Below, piece by piece: positions 1-11,678 of a stretch of DNA of 64,000 bases. Source of the stretch: Mucidula mucida (Eukaryota; Basidiomycota; Agaricomycetes; Agaricales; Physalacriaceae); assembly GCA_015501055.1 (NCBI GenBank), contig JADNYV010000010.1:434001-498000 (forward strand), given 5' to 3'. The stretch's first letter is position 1. Each line of letters starts with the position of its first letter. The notes under the pieces are model-generated. The model saw only the letters and a program-made list of their open reading frames with translations. It was not told the origin of the DNA and did no database searches. The position numbers and the translations under genes were made by a program.

Positions 1-765
1 CCGCCCGACACAGATGAGGGAGTCGTGGTGCTAGAACTCTTCCAAGTTTTGTCAGAGCGCGACCCGGTGTTTGGCATGCCAGTCCTCATGTGTCGTGATG
101 GAGAGAAAACTTACCTCATTGTGCCATCAAAGGTGAGTCGCGGCAAATACCAATCCTGAACGAATGACAGACTGTTGACAGAACCTAAAATTCAAGTTTA
201 ATGTCCAACACAACTGTACGACAGCGAAATGTACTGCTTCCGGAGTGCGCAAGCGCAAACAGGAGCGACAAGACTCTGAAGTTACCGAGAATTTTATCGA
301 ACACCAGCCATTGGACCGTTATTTTATCAACACGCATGCCTTTCACAATGCGCACCTCGTACGAGCGACGCTTCCCAGATCACTTACCGTACCACTTCCG
401 ATTGTGGATGATCGCAAAGCGTTTCACTCAGAGCTCGCGTCACAATTACGCGCAACGGCCACCGTGAAGAAAGCCTCAAAAGAAGCAGCAGCAGGCACTC
501 GGAACGAAAGCGCGGAGAAGGCAATACCGCCGGCCAACCAAAAGCAAAACAAGCACGAAAAAAGAAAGCAGCAGCACCTCAATCTGGGACTCGGTTAGTT
601 ATTCGACTGAAGCCAGCACAGGTCCAGGCGGCGATGAGGAAAGGAGCCGCCATTTTCGACAGTGGCGAAGAGGACAGTAGTTCCGATGACGAGGAGGATG
701 ATTGGTCTGGTAATGAAGTCGACGACGTAGATTTTGTCCTCGATATTAGCGACAGCGAGCTGTAG
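1..765 (+). CDS. 3' part of an unrecognised multi-exon gene
   Basis: Reading frame 1 is open from the window edge to a GTGAGT donor at 133. The acceptor AG at 195-196 restores an open frame beginning FNVQHNC, with a Cys/His-rich start (HNC...KC) and a well-conserved-looking stretch including FIEHQPLDRYFINTHAF. After roughly residue 130 of the visible part the coding signal moves into another frame. That frame encodes a Lys-rich segment, then LVIRLKPAQVQ and a very acidic tail ending DISDSEL at a stop at 763-765. The shift between about 440 and 540 is either a frameshift or a missed short intron. A basic-then-acidic tail after a Cys/His stretch suggests a nuclear protein. I do not recognise the family. 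The repeat-rich setting makes a mobile-element-associated gene possible. The 5' end lies outside the window. Confidence 0.5.
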
Positions 766-879
766 TAGTACAAATGAGATGTTCTATAGAGTACACAAAT
801 CATAGGGTCTGCAGATATCGGAGACAACGAGGGAGATGGATGGCAAACCCATGGCCGACCTGTTTTCACACCATCCTGT

Positions 880-3520
880 CATCACATTTGAGGTAACATG
901 GTGGGAGGAGAGAGAGAGGTGTGGTAGCCACATCGCCAGCAGCCATATGGACTCCGGGCAGAAGTCATATCAGATCCAGACCGATCATCACCTGTCTCCG
1001 CCCTTTTCTTTCCACCTCGATCACACCCGGAGGCACTTTGGCGGTGTATTTGCAGCACTGGTAGTCTAGTGGGCTACTTGCGGTCATGGTGTTTTCTTTG
1101 CGTAGATTTTTGTCCCTTCTCCGGCCTCCGCTCAATGTGTTGTACTTTTGTTACAGTGAGCTTTTCTTCAAGCCCAAGGGATGCGTTATTTAAGACCGTA
1201 CTTTGAGGTAGACTAGCTGAGAGGTTGCCCGCCCCACTGAGCCCGCTGAACGGAAACAGAAACTTTTTTGCTTTGTCCGATAGTAACATATTCCTTCCTC
1301 GACAGTATAGCGTAGTATACCATGCTACCTGCGTAAAACCGTTGACATTCTGGAGTGTAGTACGCCCTGAATGGAAGATGGTCAAACTTGAATCAAGGAC
1401 AGACAGATGAGAAAGTTAGCTCCCGTCATTGTCGAGTGCGAATTCAGACCCGCACCAAGCAGTCTTCCAATTAAGCTTGATCTCCACTGCCATCATAACA
1501 AATCTTGTACGACTGCATTCATGGCACAGGTAGTCTAAGGGGGTTGTTACCTGCCACTGTGAATATAAGATAAGTTTCCGAATCTTTTGCACGTCAGGTT
1601 TGTGCAAAAGCATGGCCCGACCTTCTTGGCGCAAGCTTCCTCTTCTTTTGCGCCGTCTCTCGCCGCTCTCTTTCCCTTGAAAGCTCTTTTTACGGAGAAT
1701 TATTCTTCAAGCAATACCTCAAGCGATCGGTATTTTAACGTGTGCTGGGCACATACTTCACCTGGCTGGACTATCCCACTACGGCCTGTAATACCTTTTT
1801 GCTTGTTCGAATGAATAAGTAGGACCCATTTGGTAGTATGTATACTATAAAATAGAGTGGCTACGAAGAACGTTGACATTCTGACCTAGAGTTACATTTG
1901 CACCCACACTGCTCCAGAAAGTGGCATGATAGTCGTAATGTAATCAACGAACGACATCCATGCCCTGCTCGCTTCACGATGCGTCACTGTAGGCCAGATC
2001 CTGAAATTCAAAGGGTGGGATCCTGTCTTTTGCAGGGAGCTCATAGCTAGCGTGACTGCGCTCCCGGACAACATCAATCACGGCGGCGGCGGCGGCGGAT
2101 GAGAAAGAGAGCGAGCTCTGCGTCGTTGTCGAAATCGTCCTCCATTCAACGAGTACAACGAGATTGAATCCGTCAATTTACGAGCCGCGCCGTGAAACTT
2201 AGTTTAATCCGCTGGTTATTGCCCGCTGAATCTCATTGTCACCGTAGATGATGAGTTGCTGTTCAAGATTAAGTATGGAGACCATGGATTCTGAGCCCAA
2301 ACTCACGCGGCAGCGGCCAAAGCAACAGCAGGACGTAGGCTGGAAATATGGGCGATGCATAAAAGGGCGGTGCTACCAGCCACAACATCTTCTCCAGACC
2401 GTGTCGGGCGTTCTCGAATGCTTGGCGCACAGGCTGAGATGCATCTGTTGGGCGAGTCAGCTGCGTGATCTGGCACTGAGAGCATATGGTGGACGTACGA
2501 GAATAAACATGGCCTCGTCCGCTTTCAACAATTTGTTCGGGTGTGGAGTGCGTTTAAGCGCGAGCCTTATCGCGCGCGCATCGAGGCTCATGAATACCCG
2601 CCAAACTGACTTGACTCTAGCCACCATCCCGGGCGCGTCGCCAGCCCATTCCTCGGCTCCATCAGCACCCCACTCTTCCTGTGTTCCCGCACGCGCATGT
2701 CATATCGAATCTGTCGCGGCGTGAATAGAGGAGAAAGGGTGCGTACGAGGTTAAATGTCGAAGATCGCGACAGGCGCAAGCAAGGGCTTGGACGAGGTCG
2801 CCTACGACGTCGGCGCAGATACGTATTCCAGAGGAGACAAAGCAGGGAGCTGTTTCGCATAGATGAGTTGATGCGTTATCGATAGTAGGAGACGCACTAT
2901 TTCTATCTTGTGCTGCCCAGCTTGGTAGTATCTGCTGCACCGTCGCGCGCGGTGATGTCCTAGTCGTTGCCCAGGGATATATTTCTTCCAGAGGCGCATA
3001 TCGAGCGGTGATGATGATGGCAGGAAGGAGAAACAAACGTGAACGATCGGCCTAACCTTTTCAGCTCTCCTCCCTCGGTACACAGAAGACTGCAAGAACT
3101 GTATGGAAACGGGCGAAATATGAGGCTGGTATTATGTGCACTGGCTTCAAGTATCTCGTGCAATCCCTTGGACTCATGACCGTATTGCAGATATTCGTTG
3201 GGCTCTTATAGACCGCTCTTTACCATCGCATCCCGTACTTGCGCCCTCAAGGAGCCCACGCGGCGCCTGAGTCAACATCCTGGAGCGTGATCACTACGCT
3301 TCCCGTCGGTGGATCGATGGCCAGCTCAGCGCGTATGGCATCCGGAGGCGCGCCCAGCCTCTATCGACGAGAGTCCCCTCTTTCCTCCTACTGTCATGGC
3401 CAACTTCGACATGGATGCTGGACTTGGACTGTCGCATGCATTAGGTGTACACTCCCAAGACTACATTGAAATGATTGACACGGACAGTGCAATTGTAGCG
3501 GCTACCAGTTGACTCGAGAA
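880..3520 (-). repeat. degenerate dispersed repeat, copy 1
   Basis: This block matches, in reverse complement and with many substitutions and indels, the segments near 30.5-31.9 kb and 58.0-59.5 kb. Landmarks are the tract around 1886-2080, mirrored at 30870-31090 and 59115-59310, and the tract around 2300-2560, mirrored at 58600-58960. Short stretches read like old exons with splice sites, for example a FILVRPPY-like end before a GTACGT donor, but no copy has a continuous gene. It also contains a (CGG)n run near 2082. It may be an old transposable element or a duplicated dead gene family; I cannot name it. Confidence 0.6.
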
Positions 3521-4117
3521 ACGCGACGCGCAAGACGTAGACTTACGATGTTAGCGCGCTGAAGGTATCCCCATTTCTCGCGACCACTTGTCGAGCTGCC
3601 CTGTCACGACATCACCCTCCTTTAATTGATGACAGCTGAGGAAAGGCGCGGAAGAGAAACACAGCGATCACTTGGGCGGTGAGGGACCTCGCACTCGCGT
3701 CTACTGTACTAACGACCAAAACAATGTAACGCTTGTGCAACACCTCTCGAGTAATATCCTTCCCCATTCACGCCCGGAGCAGCATCCTTTAAGAATGACA
3801 TCTCGATGAGTCTTGATCGATGCAAAGGGAGGATCAATTCCGAGCACAGGTGGATCAATGGCTATTACATGCTCTTGATGGAATACTTTGTCTTGGTTCT
3901 TGTTCACTGGCATATTTGGACTGAACGTATGCCGTAGAAATTCAAAGTCAACTCCAGGCAACTGATCTAGCCTAATGATTGGACCAAGCGCACTACGTTC
4001 GTACCGTCGGGATGGATTTTCTCCACTGCGTCTTCTCAGTCTCTAATACCCACGGCGCGCAAACGTCACCCTCCCTACCCGTGCACACCGGGTAAGTAGT
4101 ACGCTCTCCTCATTTTT
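3521..4117. other. no gene seen
   Basis: About 0.6 kb with only short chance reading frames and no recognisable product, RNA or repeat end. Confidence 0.4.
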
Positions 4118-4389
4118 ATGCTCACGCGCGATTTAGCCTTCGTCGTCAGGGAACAGGGAAGCGAGTTTGACGTAGTGGTTGAACGTTGCTCATGCCCAAT
4201 CCTCTGTGAAATCTTTTTGTCAATACATGGTTACATGCAGATTTGGTTTGGACTCTTCACCACAGGATGGACTTGTCTTCTGTCTTCATCGCCGCCTACG
4301 GGAGCGTTTACACTGCTCTCGGCCCATTGATGAATTCGGCGTCGTCGGCAGCCGCCCAACCACTTGCTCCTCTGTTGACGAGAGCGGCA

Positions 4390-4891
4390 ACTCACGACGT
4401 GTCACAATAACCAATGCCCAGCCGATGGAGATTCCCAACCTTCCCGACGCGCAGGGTTCAAGTCGGCGTCCCTCCGCAAACGCCACAAATCCCAACGGAT
4501 TCATCGACAAGAAAAAAGCGTACAAACGTGCGCAAGCCACTGCTGAGAGGGTTCAAGGCAACAGTCCCGTAAGTGTCTTTTGATGCGCATATCCGTGATC
4601 GTTTCGGACTCGTCTGATAGCCACCGTCAAGAGATGGATCTGGCAGCGCTCCCGTCAAGAAATGGATGTCGGCGGAAGAAGAAAAGATCAAATTGTATAA
4701 CAGCGCAACGGCCAGAGTCAACAGAACACAAGGTCAGGCTAGTGATTCGGTTTCCAATCCCGAAACCCCTCCACCCGTCTGCCAAGGCCAATGGGTATAT
4801 GTCGGCTGTGGATGAAAAGGCGGCTCTAAGGAGATACCGAGAGGCAAAGAACGCTGTCGAGGTCACACAGAGCGTTGGATTTACCAAGTAG
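4390..4891 (+). pseudogene. remnant of a basidiomycete gene with repeated SAxxEK...YxxA motifs
   Basis: Two open stretches have coding-like composition. The first (about 4400-4568) encodes a hydrophilic segment including GFIDKKKAYKRAQATAERVQ and ends at a GTAAGT donor at 4569. The second (from about 4633) encodes KKWMSAEEEKIKLYNSA followed by RVNRTQG. Near 4773 the frame slips by one base and continues with YMSAVDEKAALRRYREAK to a stop at 4889-4891. The MSAxxEKxxLxxYxxA unit thus occurs twice. I have the impression of similar repeats in low-complexity tails of basidiomycete hypothetical proteins, but cannot name the family. No start codon in a consistent frame was found. The slip and the absence of a 5' part make this a fragment rather than a working gene. 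Confidence 0.4.
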
Positions 4892-5708
4892 GTTGGCCAT
4901 CCCCCTCCTTTTGAGGCAGAAGCCCGTTTGACGTAGTGGTTGAACGTTGCTCATGGCCCAGTCCTCTATATAACCTTTTTCTCTTGCGCTTCGCACCGAT
5001 CTTCCTCCTGTGGAGATGTTGGCGCGAGGTACTTCTCGTGAGCATCCTCGGTTATGGCACTCTGCCTCAAGCGACACTTTAGGCGTGGACTTCCCTGTTA
5101 CCATCAGCTTTCTTAAGCAGCGGCGGAGGTAGTACAGCGGTTGGCTCACCTCCCGCCATAGCGAAGACATGGAGGTCAAGATGTATTTTTGAGGTTCATC
5201 TCTTCTGCAGCCTGTCAATGGTGCAAACGGGGACACACATCGTCTTTCCTCCGAGTTCTCTCAGCTGTGTCTTTTGATTTTTTCTGACTTGTCGCACCTC
5301 TAGTACTATTGCGCATTACTTTCTGAATTTCTATCGCTTACTCGGCCTAACGGTACATAGAGTGCATGTATGATGTCGGCTGATTTTTTCTTTTCAACTC
5401 ATTTGTTCCAAGCATGAAACAGTCTTCTCCTTTCTACCCCCCACCACTGCATTCATCTTATCTATCCCACCTTCCCTCGTTACCCCCCGCCACTTGTCTG
5501 CTGGACAAAACACCGAACCGAATTCTATTTTGGAGATTGATTTTTCTTCCTTTACCATGAACAAACACTCTTGAGCTATGAGCTGCAGAGAAAGAGGAGG
5601 TGAAGGGGAAGAGTCCGACGCGCTCCGGCAAACCCAGAGAAGAGCGCTCCTCGGAGTCTCAGACCTGTACCCGAGTCGCCCAACCTGATTTAGGCCTGTC
5701 ACTTGCAT

Positions 5709-6012
5709 CAAACAAGGAACAATAGCTCAGCGGTTACTTTCCCAGTGGTTGAGATACGAAATTGTTTTTATTCACTCTGAATACCAAGGAGATGTGCAAC
5801 TGTGGTACTCATTGCACCTTGCGCTTTTTCTTCCTTCCTCTGCTTAGTATCCGGCTTGGAAAGTCAGTCTTTTGGTATGCATGCTATTAGACTTGGGCAG
5901 GCCGAGGTGACTTAACGGTTATATTGTCTGTGTAGGCGTAAGAAGCAAAGTTTTTGGCCATCAAGTATGTTCTCCATCCCGCGCGCCTGTTCAATTCCCG
6001 ATTTTCAGGCAA
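5709..6012 (+). repeat. tRNA-like SINE-like unit, copy 1
   Basis: The unit begins with caaacaaggaac, followed by a box A-like TAGCTCAGCGGTTAC. It carries a second box A-like motif (GTGACTTAACGGTTA, about 5908) with a box B-like GTTCAATTCCC near 5988. The same series of landmarks recurs at 6532-6835 and in shorter form at 16125-16292, including the shared ttcttccttcctctgctta tract. Confidence 0.5.
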
Positions 6013-6531
6013 GGGAGATTTTTGTTCAGTGTATACTTATGTATGAGATTCCCTATGTCTCTTTCCCTTGGGTGCTGGCATGTGTCCGTCATCCGTCATC
6101 CTTGATAGCCGGCGCCCACTTCATTCCTTGTTCCTTCGAGTTTGTTGGCAATAGCTTTTTCTCACTGAACTGAAATATTCTTCACAGTGCATGATAGTTG
6201 TCTGCCTTCTTCAAGGCCTGTAATTCTGTCCGTTATGACCTCAAGGAATTTGTTGCCGATCTAACCTAGCAGTTACTCTGAAGTGCACATAAGTATTAGC
6301 CAATGCTGTTTTATTTTGGTATCTAGGCTATCCATTGTGTGCTCAGCTGAGCCAGCGTCCTTCTCTAGTGTATTTTTATTCTGTGGTGGTCTTCCTCTCT
6401 GGTGATATGCCAGCAGCTGGAAGACTGAACCATAATTCCGCACCTTCATTGGCAAGCACCATACGAGGAAGGAAAATGGTATGTGACGTCTCAGGGGGGG
6501 ATCAAGCACCTGTTTGGTCTTCATACTGCAA

Positions 6532-6835
6532 CAAACAAGGAACAGTAGCTCAGTGGTTACTTTCCCAGTTGCTGAGTTGCCGCAGATGTTTTTGATGGCT
6601 TTGAATTCCTATGAAGATGTGTGCCTTGCACATTTTCTTCCTTCCTCTGCTTAATATTTGGCCTGGCAAGTCAGTCATTTAGTATGCATGCTATCAGACT
6701 TGGGCAGGCCAGGGTGACCTAACGGTTGATCTGTGTACTCAGGTGGCAATTGAGCAGAGTTTTTTTGCCACTATTTGCTCCGTCTTGCGTGCTCAGATCG
6801 CCTGTTCATTTCCCAAGTCATGCTTGTTCTCTCAT
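6532..6835 (+). repeat. tRNA-like SINE-like unit, copy 2
   Basis: Direct repeat of the 5709 unit: caaacaaggaac, TAGCTCAGTGGTTAC, the ttcttccttcctctgctta tract, then GTGACCTAACGGTTG and a weak box B-like GTTCATTTCCC. The divergence is that of an old family rather than a recent tandem duplication. Confidence 0.5.
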
Positions 6836-6846
6836 TTCTGACTAGC

Positions 6847-7747
6847 TGTCAAGGACAGAGTCTGGTGTAAACCAAACAACCACCCAAGTTGCACAAAGAC
6901 TAGAGAGCACCACGAGTACTTACTCAAGTTGACTCGGCACTCGCTGGGCGAGTACTTGTGACCCTAAACTAGTGTTCATCACTTGTCATGTGACTCAAGT
7001 CTTAGTGACTCGAGTTTGAACAAGTCAAGTCACACGAGTTCAGCGAGTACTCGCTGAATCTTACGATACATAGTAAAAAATCATAAAACAATTGATATTT
7101 CTAAGTATAAGGCATATGAGAAGGCATAATGTAGGTAGACATGTCAACGGATTGCATAGAAGAACATAAGTAGACGAATGGGCGAGTACTCGCCGCAAGT
7201 CGGGATGTTCTAAAACCTGTGTGCGAGACTCTTGGCAGACTTGAGTTTCTTAGGCTCGCGAGTCGGGTCGAATCCGATCACCGAGATGCCCGAGGCGAGC
7301 TGAATCACGAGTTACTCACGGATTCACCCAACTCGTGGTGATCTCTAACAAAGACGGGAAGACAATGGAGACAAGAGGTAAAGATGATAATGAGGTGAGG
7401 TAGGAGCAGGTCAGGCTCGATACAGTGCAGGGAGCTACCAAACAGTGTAGAGACAAAGTTAACAAACTGAGGAATCTACCTAGAAAGGCCGTGTATATAT
7501 ATAAAGAGTTTGTGGCTGTATAAACAATAGAATGGCTCAAAGTTAAACAAGAGGCAGTGTGGATTGTGTCATGAGGTGATGGACAGGTGCCAGGCTGTGC
7601 TGATGGGCTATACCTGGATCAGGCCTGGGCTAAGGCAGTGCGGACTGGACCCGGAGCATGTGATATGTGATGATGGAAGAGTGTGGCGTTAACATGATAA
7701 CAAGGTAGACTAAGGTGGGGGCAACAGGATAGAGGCAATTTATAACA
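6847..7747 (-). repeat. gypsy 3' LTR, interrupted by a hAT-type MITE
   Basis: Starts TGTCAAGG and ends ATAACA. It matches the LTR at 11236-11678 over its whole length once the inserted 6901-7355 segment is removed (about 446 vs 443 bp). By eye roughly one position in ten differs, mostly transitions. A purine-rich tract (complement of ataccccctctttagg) lies just inside it, as expected for the polypurine tract of an element read on the minus strand. Confidence 0.85.
6901..7347. mobile_element. hAT-type MITE inserted in the gypsy LTR
   Basis: 447 bp, starting TAGAGAGCACCACGAGT and ending with the inverted partner ACTCGTGGTGATCTCTA. It is flanked by an exact 8-bp duplication ACAAAGAC (6893-6900 and 7348-7355). 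An 8-bp target duplication with TAGAG-type ends is typical of hAT transposons. The interior is non-coding and full of short CGAGTACTCG / ACTCGCTG-like subterminal repeats, the sort of sites hAT transposases bind. The other LTR of the same element gives the uninterrupted sequence. Confidence 0.85.
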
Positions 7748-7796
7748 ATACCCCCTCTTTAGGCTGTGCTTGCGCCTAGAGTGCAGAAGTCTCTGC

Positions 7797-9650
7797 CTAG
7801 ATATCTCCGATCGGAACACCAAGGCCTTGTAGGTGAGAGAGTGGCTTCTTGTACGCCTTTGGGTGTGCCTTATGGAAGTCAGCTATCTTATCCAGCGCCT
7901 TTGTCAGTCCCAACGCCGGCTCCCATGTATTCTCAGAGCTTGAATAGTCCAACCACTTCATCAGATACTCCACGCTCCACTTATTACAAATCGGCCGTGA
8001 GTCCAGGATCTCCTCCACATTGTACTCCTCATCAGCGTCCAGTAGGTATGGGGGAACTCCTGAGAAGTTAGGACCATGAGCAGGGGTCTCAATGTACGGG
8101 ACAAGTAGGGATGTGTGGAAGACTGGGTGAATGCACCACTTTGGTGGTAACTTGAGGCAATAGGTTACTGGGCCGAGTACGTCAGTGATCTCAACTGGCC
8201 CGTGTTGCTTATTAGAAAGCTTGGCTTTGGGTCGCGTTGTCTTCAGGTTCTTGTTATCTAATAGCACCTTATCTTCAACCTTAAATGTAATGCCCTTCTC
8301 TGTGACATCTCTGTTATTCCTTTTTATCACTTCTGCCGCTGTAGTGAGGCTTGCTTGAATCTTGTTGCACAAATGCTAAAGGTTGGTAAGTTGTTCCTCA
8401 ACGGAGGGGATGTTAAATATAGGATTCAGTGGGGGGAAAAAGTGCAGCTAATATCTGTGAAGAAGTTTGAAGGGGGATTTGCCCGGGCAGAGTAAACACG
8501 GGTGTTGTGGGAGAATTTGGCGTATAGCAGGTATTTGACCTAGTTGTCTTGTTGGTAGTTGCAAAAGACGCGTAGGTACTGCTTGAGCTCCTGGTTGTAG
8601 CGCTCAGTTTTGCCATTTGTCTGGGGATGATAAGCCGTACTGAAGGTAATGCCGAGCTTAGCGTGAATAGCCTGCATAACCTTGCTGGCAAACTGGGGGC
8701 CTCGGTTGGAGATCATCTTGTCCCAAAGACTGTAATGTCGGAAGGTGCCTTCCAGCAGTATGTTTATGGTGCCATCTGTGTTAATGGTCTTGCGACATGG
8801 GGATACAACCACACCCTTTGTGAGTTGGTTAACCATGCAGTGAATGGTGTTGTAACCTTCACATTCCGGGAGGTCAGTAATGAAGTTGGTTGTAATGGTG
8901 CCAAAGGGACATTTGGGGACCTCTTTAGGAACAAGCGGGACATAGGCGGGATGGTTGCTGGGTTTTGTCATCTAACAGGTAGTGCAGCTGTTGACATAAT
9001 CTCAAACAAAGACTGATATGCCTGGCCACCAGAACTCTTGACTGAGCAGCTTGTACATCTTGAAGTGTCCTGGGTGCCCAGGGGCGACGAGGTTATGGTG
9101 CATTTTGACTATGTCACGTTGAAGTTTGAGGTTGTTTGGAATGTAGACCTTGCCTCGGAAGAGAACAATGCCGTCTTTGTAGTTCTATTCCTGTAAGTTT
9201 TTGACCAGCGCATGGGGACTGTTTTTAAGAATCATGTCTAACACACCACGGACTTCAATGTCCTTCTTTGGACATTCTTGAATACATCTCCTTAACTCTG
9301 CATCTCTGATTGTGGTAATTGCACCCGGCCATATTGCCCAAATCCGGAAGAATTTAGGATCCAGTAATACTTAGTTTGAGTTATCCTCCTCAATCCCCTC
9401 TTTATAATCTGCACAGCAGGAGAGCGGGTTGCTGTAAATAGATGTTCTGTGTTTATGAGTCAGGGTGTAGTTGAAGCGGGTGAGGAACAGGGCCCATCAC
9501 GCCTGGCGGCAGCTCAGTTTCTGCAAATTGGTGAAGTACTCGAGGTTCTTGTGATCAGTGATAATATCTACTGGGTGGGATGCACCTTCCAAATAGTACC
9601 TCCAGGATTCCAGTGCCCAAATAATGGCTAGAAGCTCTTTGTTGTGGATG
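7797..9650 (-). pseudogene. gypsy pol remnant: RNase H, integrase, chromodomain
   Basis: From the 5' end: an RNase H tail (ITDHKNLEYF, about 9520-9560), interrupted by a TGA where a coding triplet is expected. Then the integrase zinc-binding region (HHNLVAPGHPGHF ... CTTC) and the integrase core, with TAYHPQTNGKTERYNQEL at about 8590-8640 and FITDLPECEGYN upstream. A C-terminal chromodomain (VEYLMKWLDYSSSENTWEP, about 7905-7960) is followed by a stop at 7797. Stops separate the zinc-binding part from the core and the core from the chromodomain part. The chromodomain would direct insertion to marked chromatin in a live element. Confidence 0.8.
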
Positions 9651-9659
9651 TTGTAGAAC

Positions 9660-10918
9660 AGTCATTGGACATGTGGCCGGTCTGGCGGCATTTGAAGCAG
9701 GCCCCACAATAGCAAAGGATTTCTCGTTCAAAGGCAGTCAGTCTTGGAAGAGCGAGAGGGTTTAATTGTGCACCTGGGCGTCTAGATGCGTCCACATTCA
9801 TGGGGACTCCATGTCAGGGGCTGTGGCTCGGGCAGCTGGAGTTGGTTGGGGCACCAATGTCAAAGTTGTACCCCAGCCACCGGAATGTCAAATGGCCTTT
9901 TTGTGTTGTTGTGCCTTCCATGTGTTCTGCATCACAACTGCATGTTGCTTGTAGTCCGCAAGGTTGGTGGGAATGAGAAACAAGGTGGAGATGCAATTAA
10001 CCAGGCTTGGGTTGAGACTCTTTTTGAAGTAGTGGAGCAAGGAGATCTTGTTAAAACCGGACTTGTCAGCGTGGGTATTAAATGCAGTGATGAACTTATT
10101 AAGGTCTATCAACTCTCCTGCCATACAGATACTTTCCATCATCTGATGAGCAGTGGTAACGGGGTCTAGAGCGGCAAAGTCCAACTTGAACTGATCAATA
10201 ACGGCATCCATAGTGGTCCATCACTTATCAGTAATGGCAATAGTGCTATTTGCCTGATCGGCATCGTACTCCTTCATGTGCCTCTCCACCCATTTGCCTG
10301 CAATGGGACCCTTAAGGTAGCTGAGGAATAACAAGACCTGTTCTTTGCTAGTGGTATAATGAGCCTTGTTGAGGCGGAAGTGATTGCGAAAGTGTGCAAG
10401 CCAGGTGCTGGACGTGGTGCGGTTGCCATGGTAGTCATCAAGCTTGGCATTGCATTCAGAGATGTTGGACATGGCAGGGTTAGGAGCGGGGAGATTAGAC
10501 TGGGGTGGATTAGAGAGAGATGGCGAGGATGATGGGGGATCAGGAGCAGGTGAATCAAGGCCGAGATCAATAGGGATCAGTGAAGCGGGATGAAAAACTG
10601 AGGTATGGGGTTCGGAGACCAGGAATAATACAGGGGATACAGGTGCAGGTTCCTGGGTTTGAACCGGTTCTGGGGACGGTGGGTGTAGTGAGTAAGTGAC
10701 TGGTACTGGTTGTAATGACAACTCAGCTGGGGCCTCTCTTAAGGTAGCAGCAGCTCTCTGTGCTAGCTCTCTGTGGTGTTGCTCTAAGCGTTGTTGGGCA
10801 CTGGCAAAGTCTTCTGAGTTGAGGTAGACTTTTTCATCGTCTTCCAGGAGGATGTACCAGGATTCTTTAATGTCGTCAAAGTAGGTTATGTTCCAGTCAC
10901 CAGCGGGGTTGATGATCT
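9660..10918 (-). pseudogene. gypsy gag remnant with CCHC zinc knuckle
   Basis: Open from about 10915, with WNITYFDDIKESWYILLEDD near the N terminus. A Pro-rich linker follows, then a retrotransposon gag core (LDDYHGNRTTSSTWLAHF ... FLSYLKGPIAGKWVE). A stop at about 10221 splits it; the frame resumes with MDAVIDQFKLDFAALDP. A zinc knuckle of CxxCxxxGHxxxxC type (CFKCRQTGHMSNDC) occurs near 9665-9710, after which the element jumps directly into RNase H coding sequence. No protease motif was seen. Confidence 0.75.
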
Positions 10919-11235
10919 AGTGGTTTCTGTTGGTTTTGTTAAAGACAACACCGGGAGGAAGCAAGGGTGGCTCAGTGTCAGCAGAGAAGCACACAATGGT
11001 GAAGGTTTGTCGGTGCGTGGGCGAAGCTCACGCAGGAACTGGCGACATCAAACCTGTATAGCCCAAGGCAGTGCTTTGAAGTTAAGTTCTTTGGTGGTCA
11101 ACATACAGGGAGGTGGCATGTCTTTCAGATGCAAACAAGTAGCTCAGGGGGCAAGATTGGGTTGAGGTTTGACTAATCAGTCGGCGGGCATGCATGAACG
11201 AGGCAGCAAGGTGGGTGTAAAAGAGTTTGTCAATG

Positions 11236-11678
11236 TGTCAAGGACGGAGTCCGGTGTAAACCAAATAACCACCCAAGTTGAACGGAGACGGGGGAATGAA
11301 GGAGATGAGAGGAAAAGATGATGATAAGGTAAGTAGGAGCAGTCAGGCTTAATACAGTACAGGGGGCTACCGAACAGTGTAGAGATAAAGTTGACAAACT
11401 GAGGAATCTACCTAGAAAGGCCGTGTATATATATAAAGAGTCTATGGCTGTGTAAACAATAGAATGGCTTAAAGTTAAACAAGAGGCAGTGTGGATCGCG
11501 TCATGGGGTGATGGACAGGTGACAGGCTATGCTAATGGGCTATACCTGGATCAGGCCTGGCCAAGGCAGTGTGGACTGGACCTGGAGCGTATGATATGTG
11601 ATGATGAAAGAGTATGGCGTTGATGCAATGACGAGGTGGACTGAGGTGGGGGCAACAGAATAGAGGTGATTTGTGACA
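11236..11678 (-). repeat. gypsy 5' LTR
   Basis: 443 bp, TGTCAAGG...GTGACA. It pairs with the 6847-7747 LTR and carries the same GTATATATATAAAGAG tract. It shows the pre-insertion state of the site where the hAT-type MITE landed in its partner. Confidence 0.85.

Larger units (their letters stand above)
6847..11678 (-). mobile_element. Ty3/gypsy chromovirus, internally deleted
   Basis: The LTRs are at 6847-7747 (3') and 11236-11678 (5'). Internal order on the minus strand is gag with a CCHC zinc knuckle, then an RNase H fragment, integrase and a chromodomain. Protease and reverse transcriptase should lie between the zinc knuckle (about 9665-9715) and the RNase H fragment (about 9440-9650), but the two abut, so PR-RT has been deleted. 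Several stops interrupt what remains. The chromodomain after integrase places it among chromoviruses. I found no convincing target-site duplication. Confidence 0.85.

Noticed and set aside
2248..3163. Several overlapping reading frames of 60-160 codons on both strands
   Set aside because: They lie in a dispersed repeat whose other copies do not preserve the same frames; no domain or consistent splice pattern.
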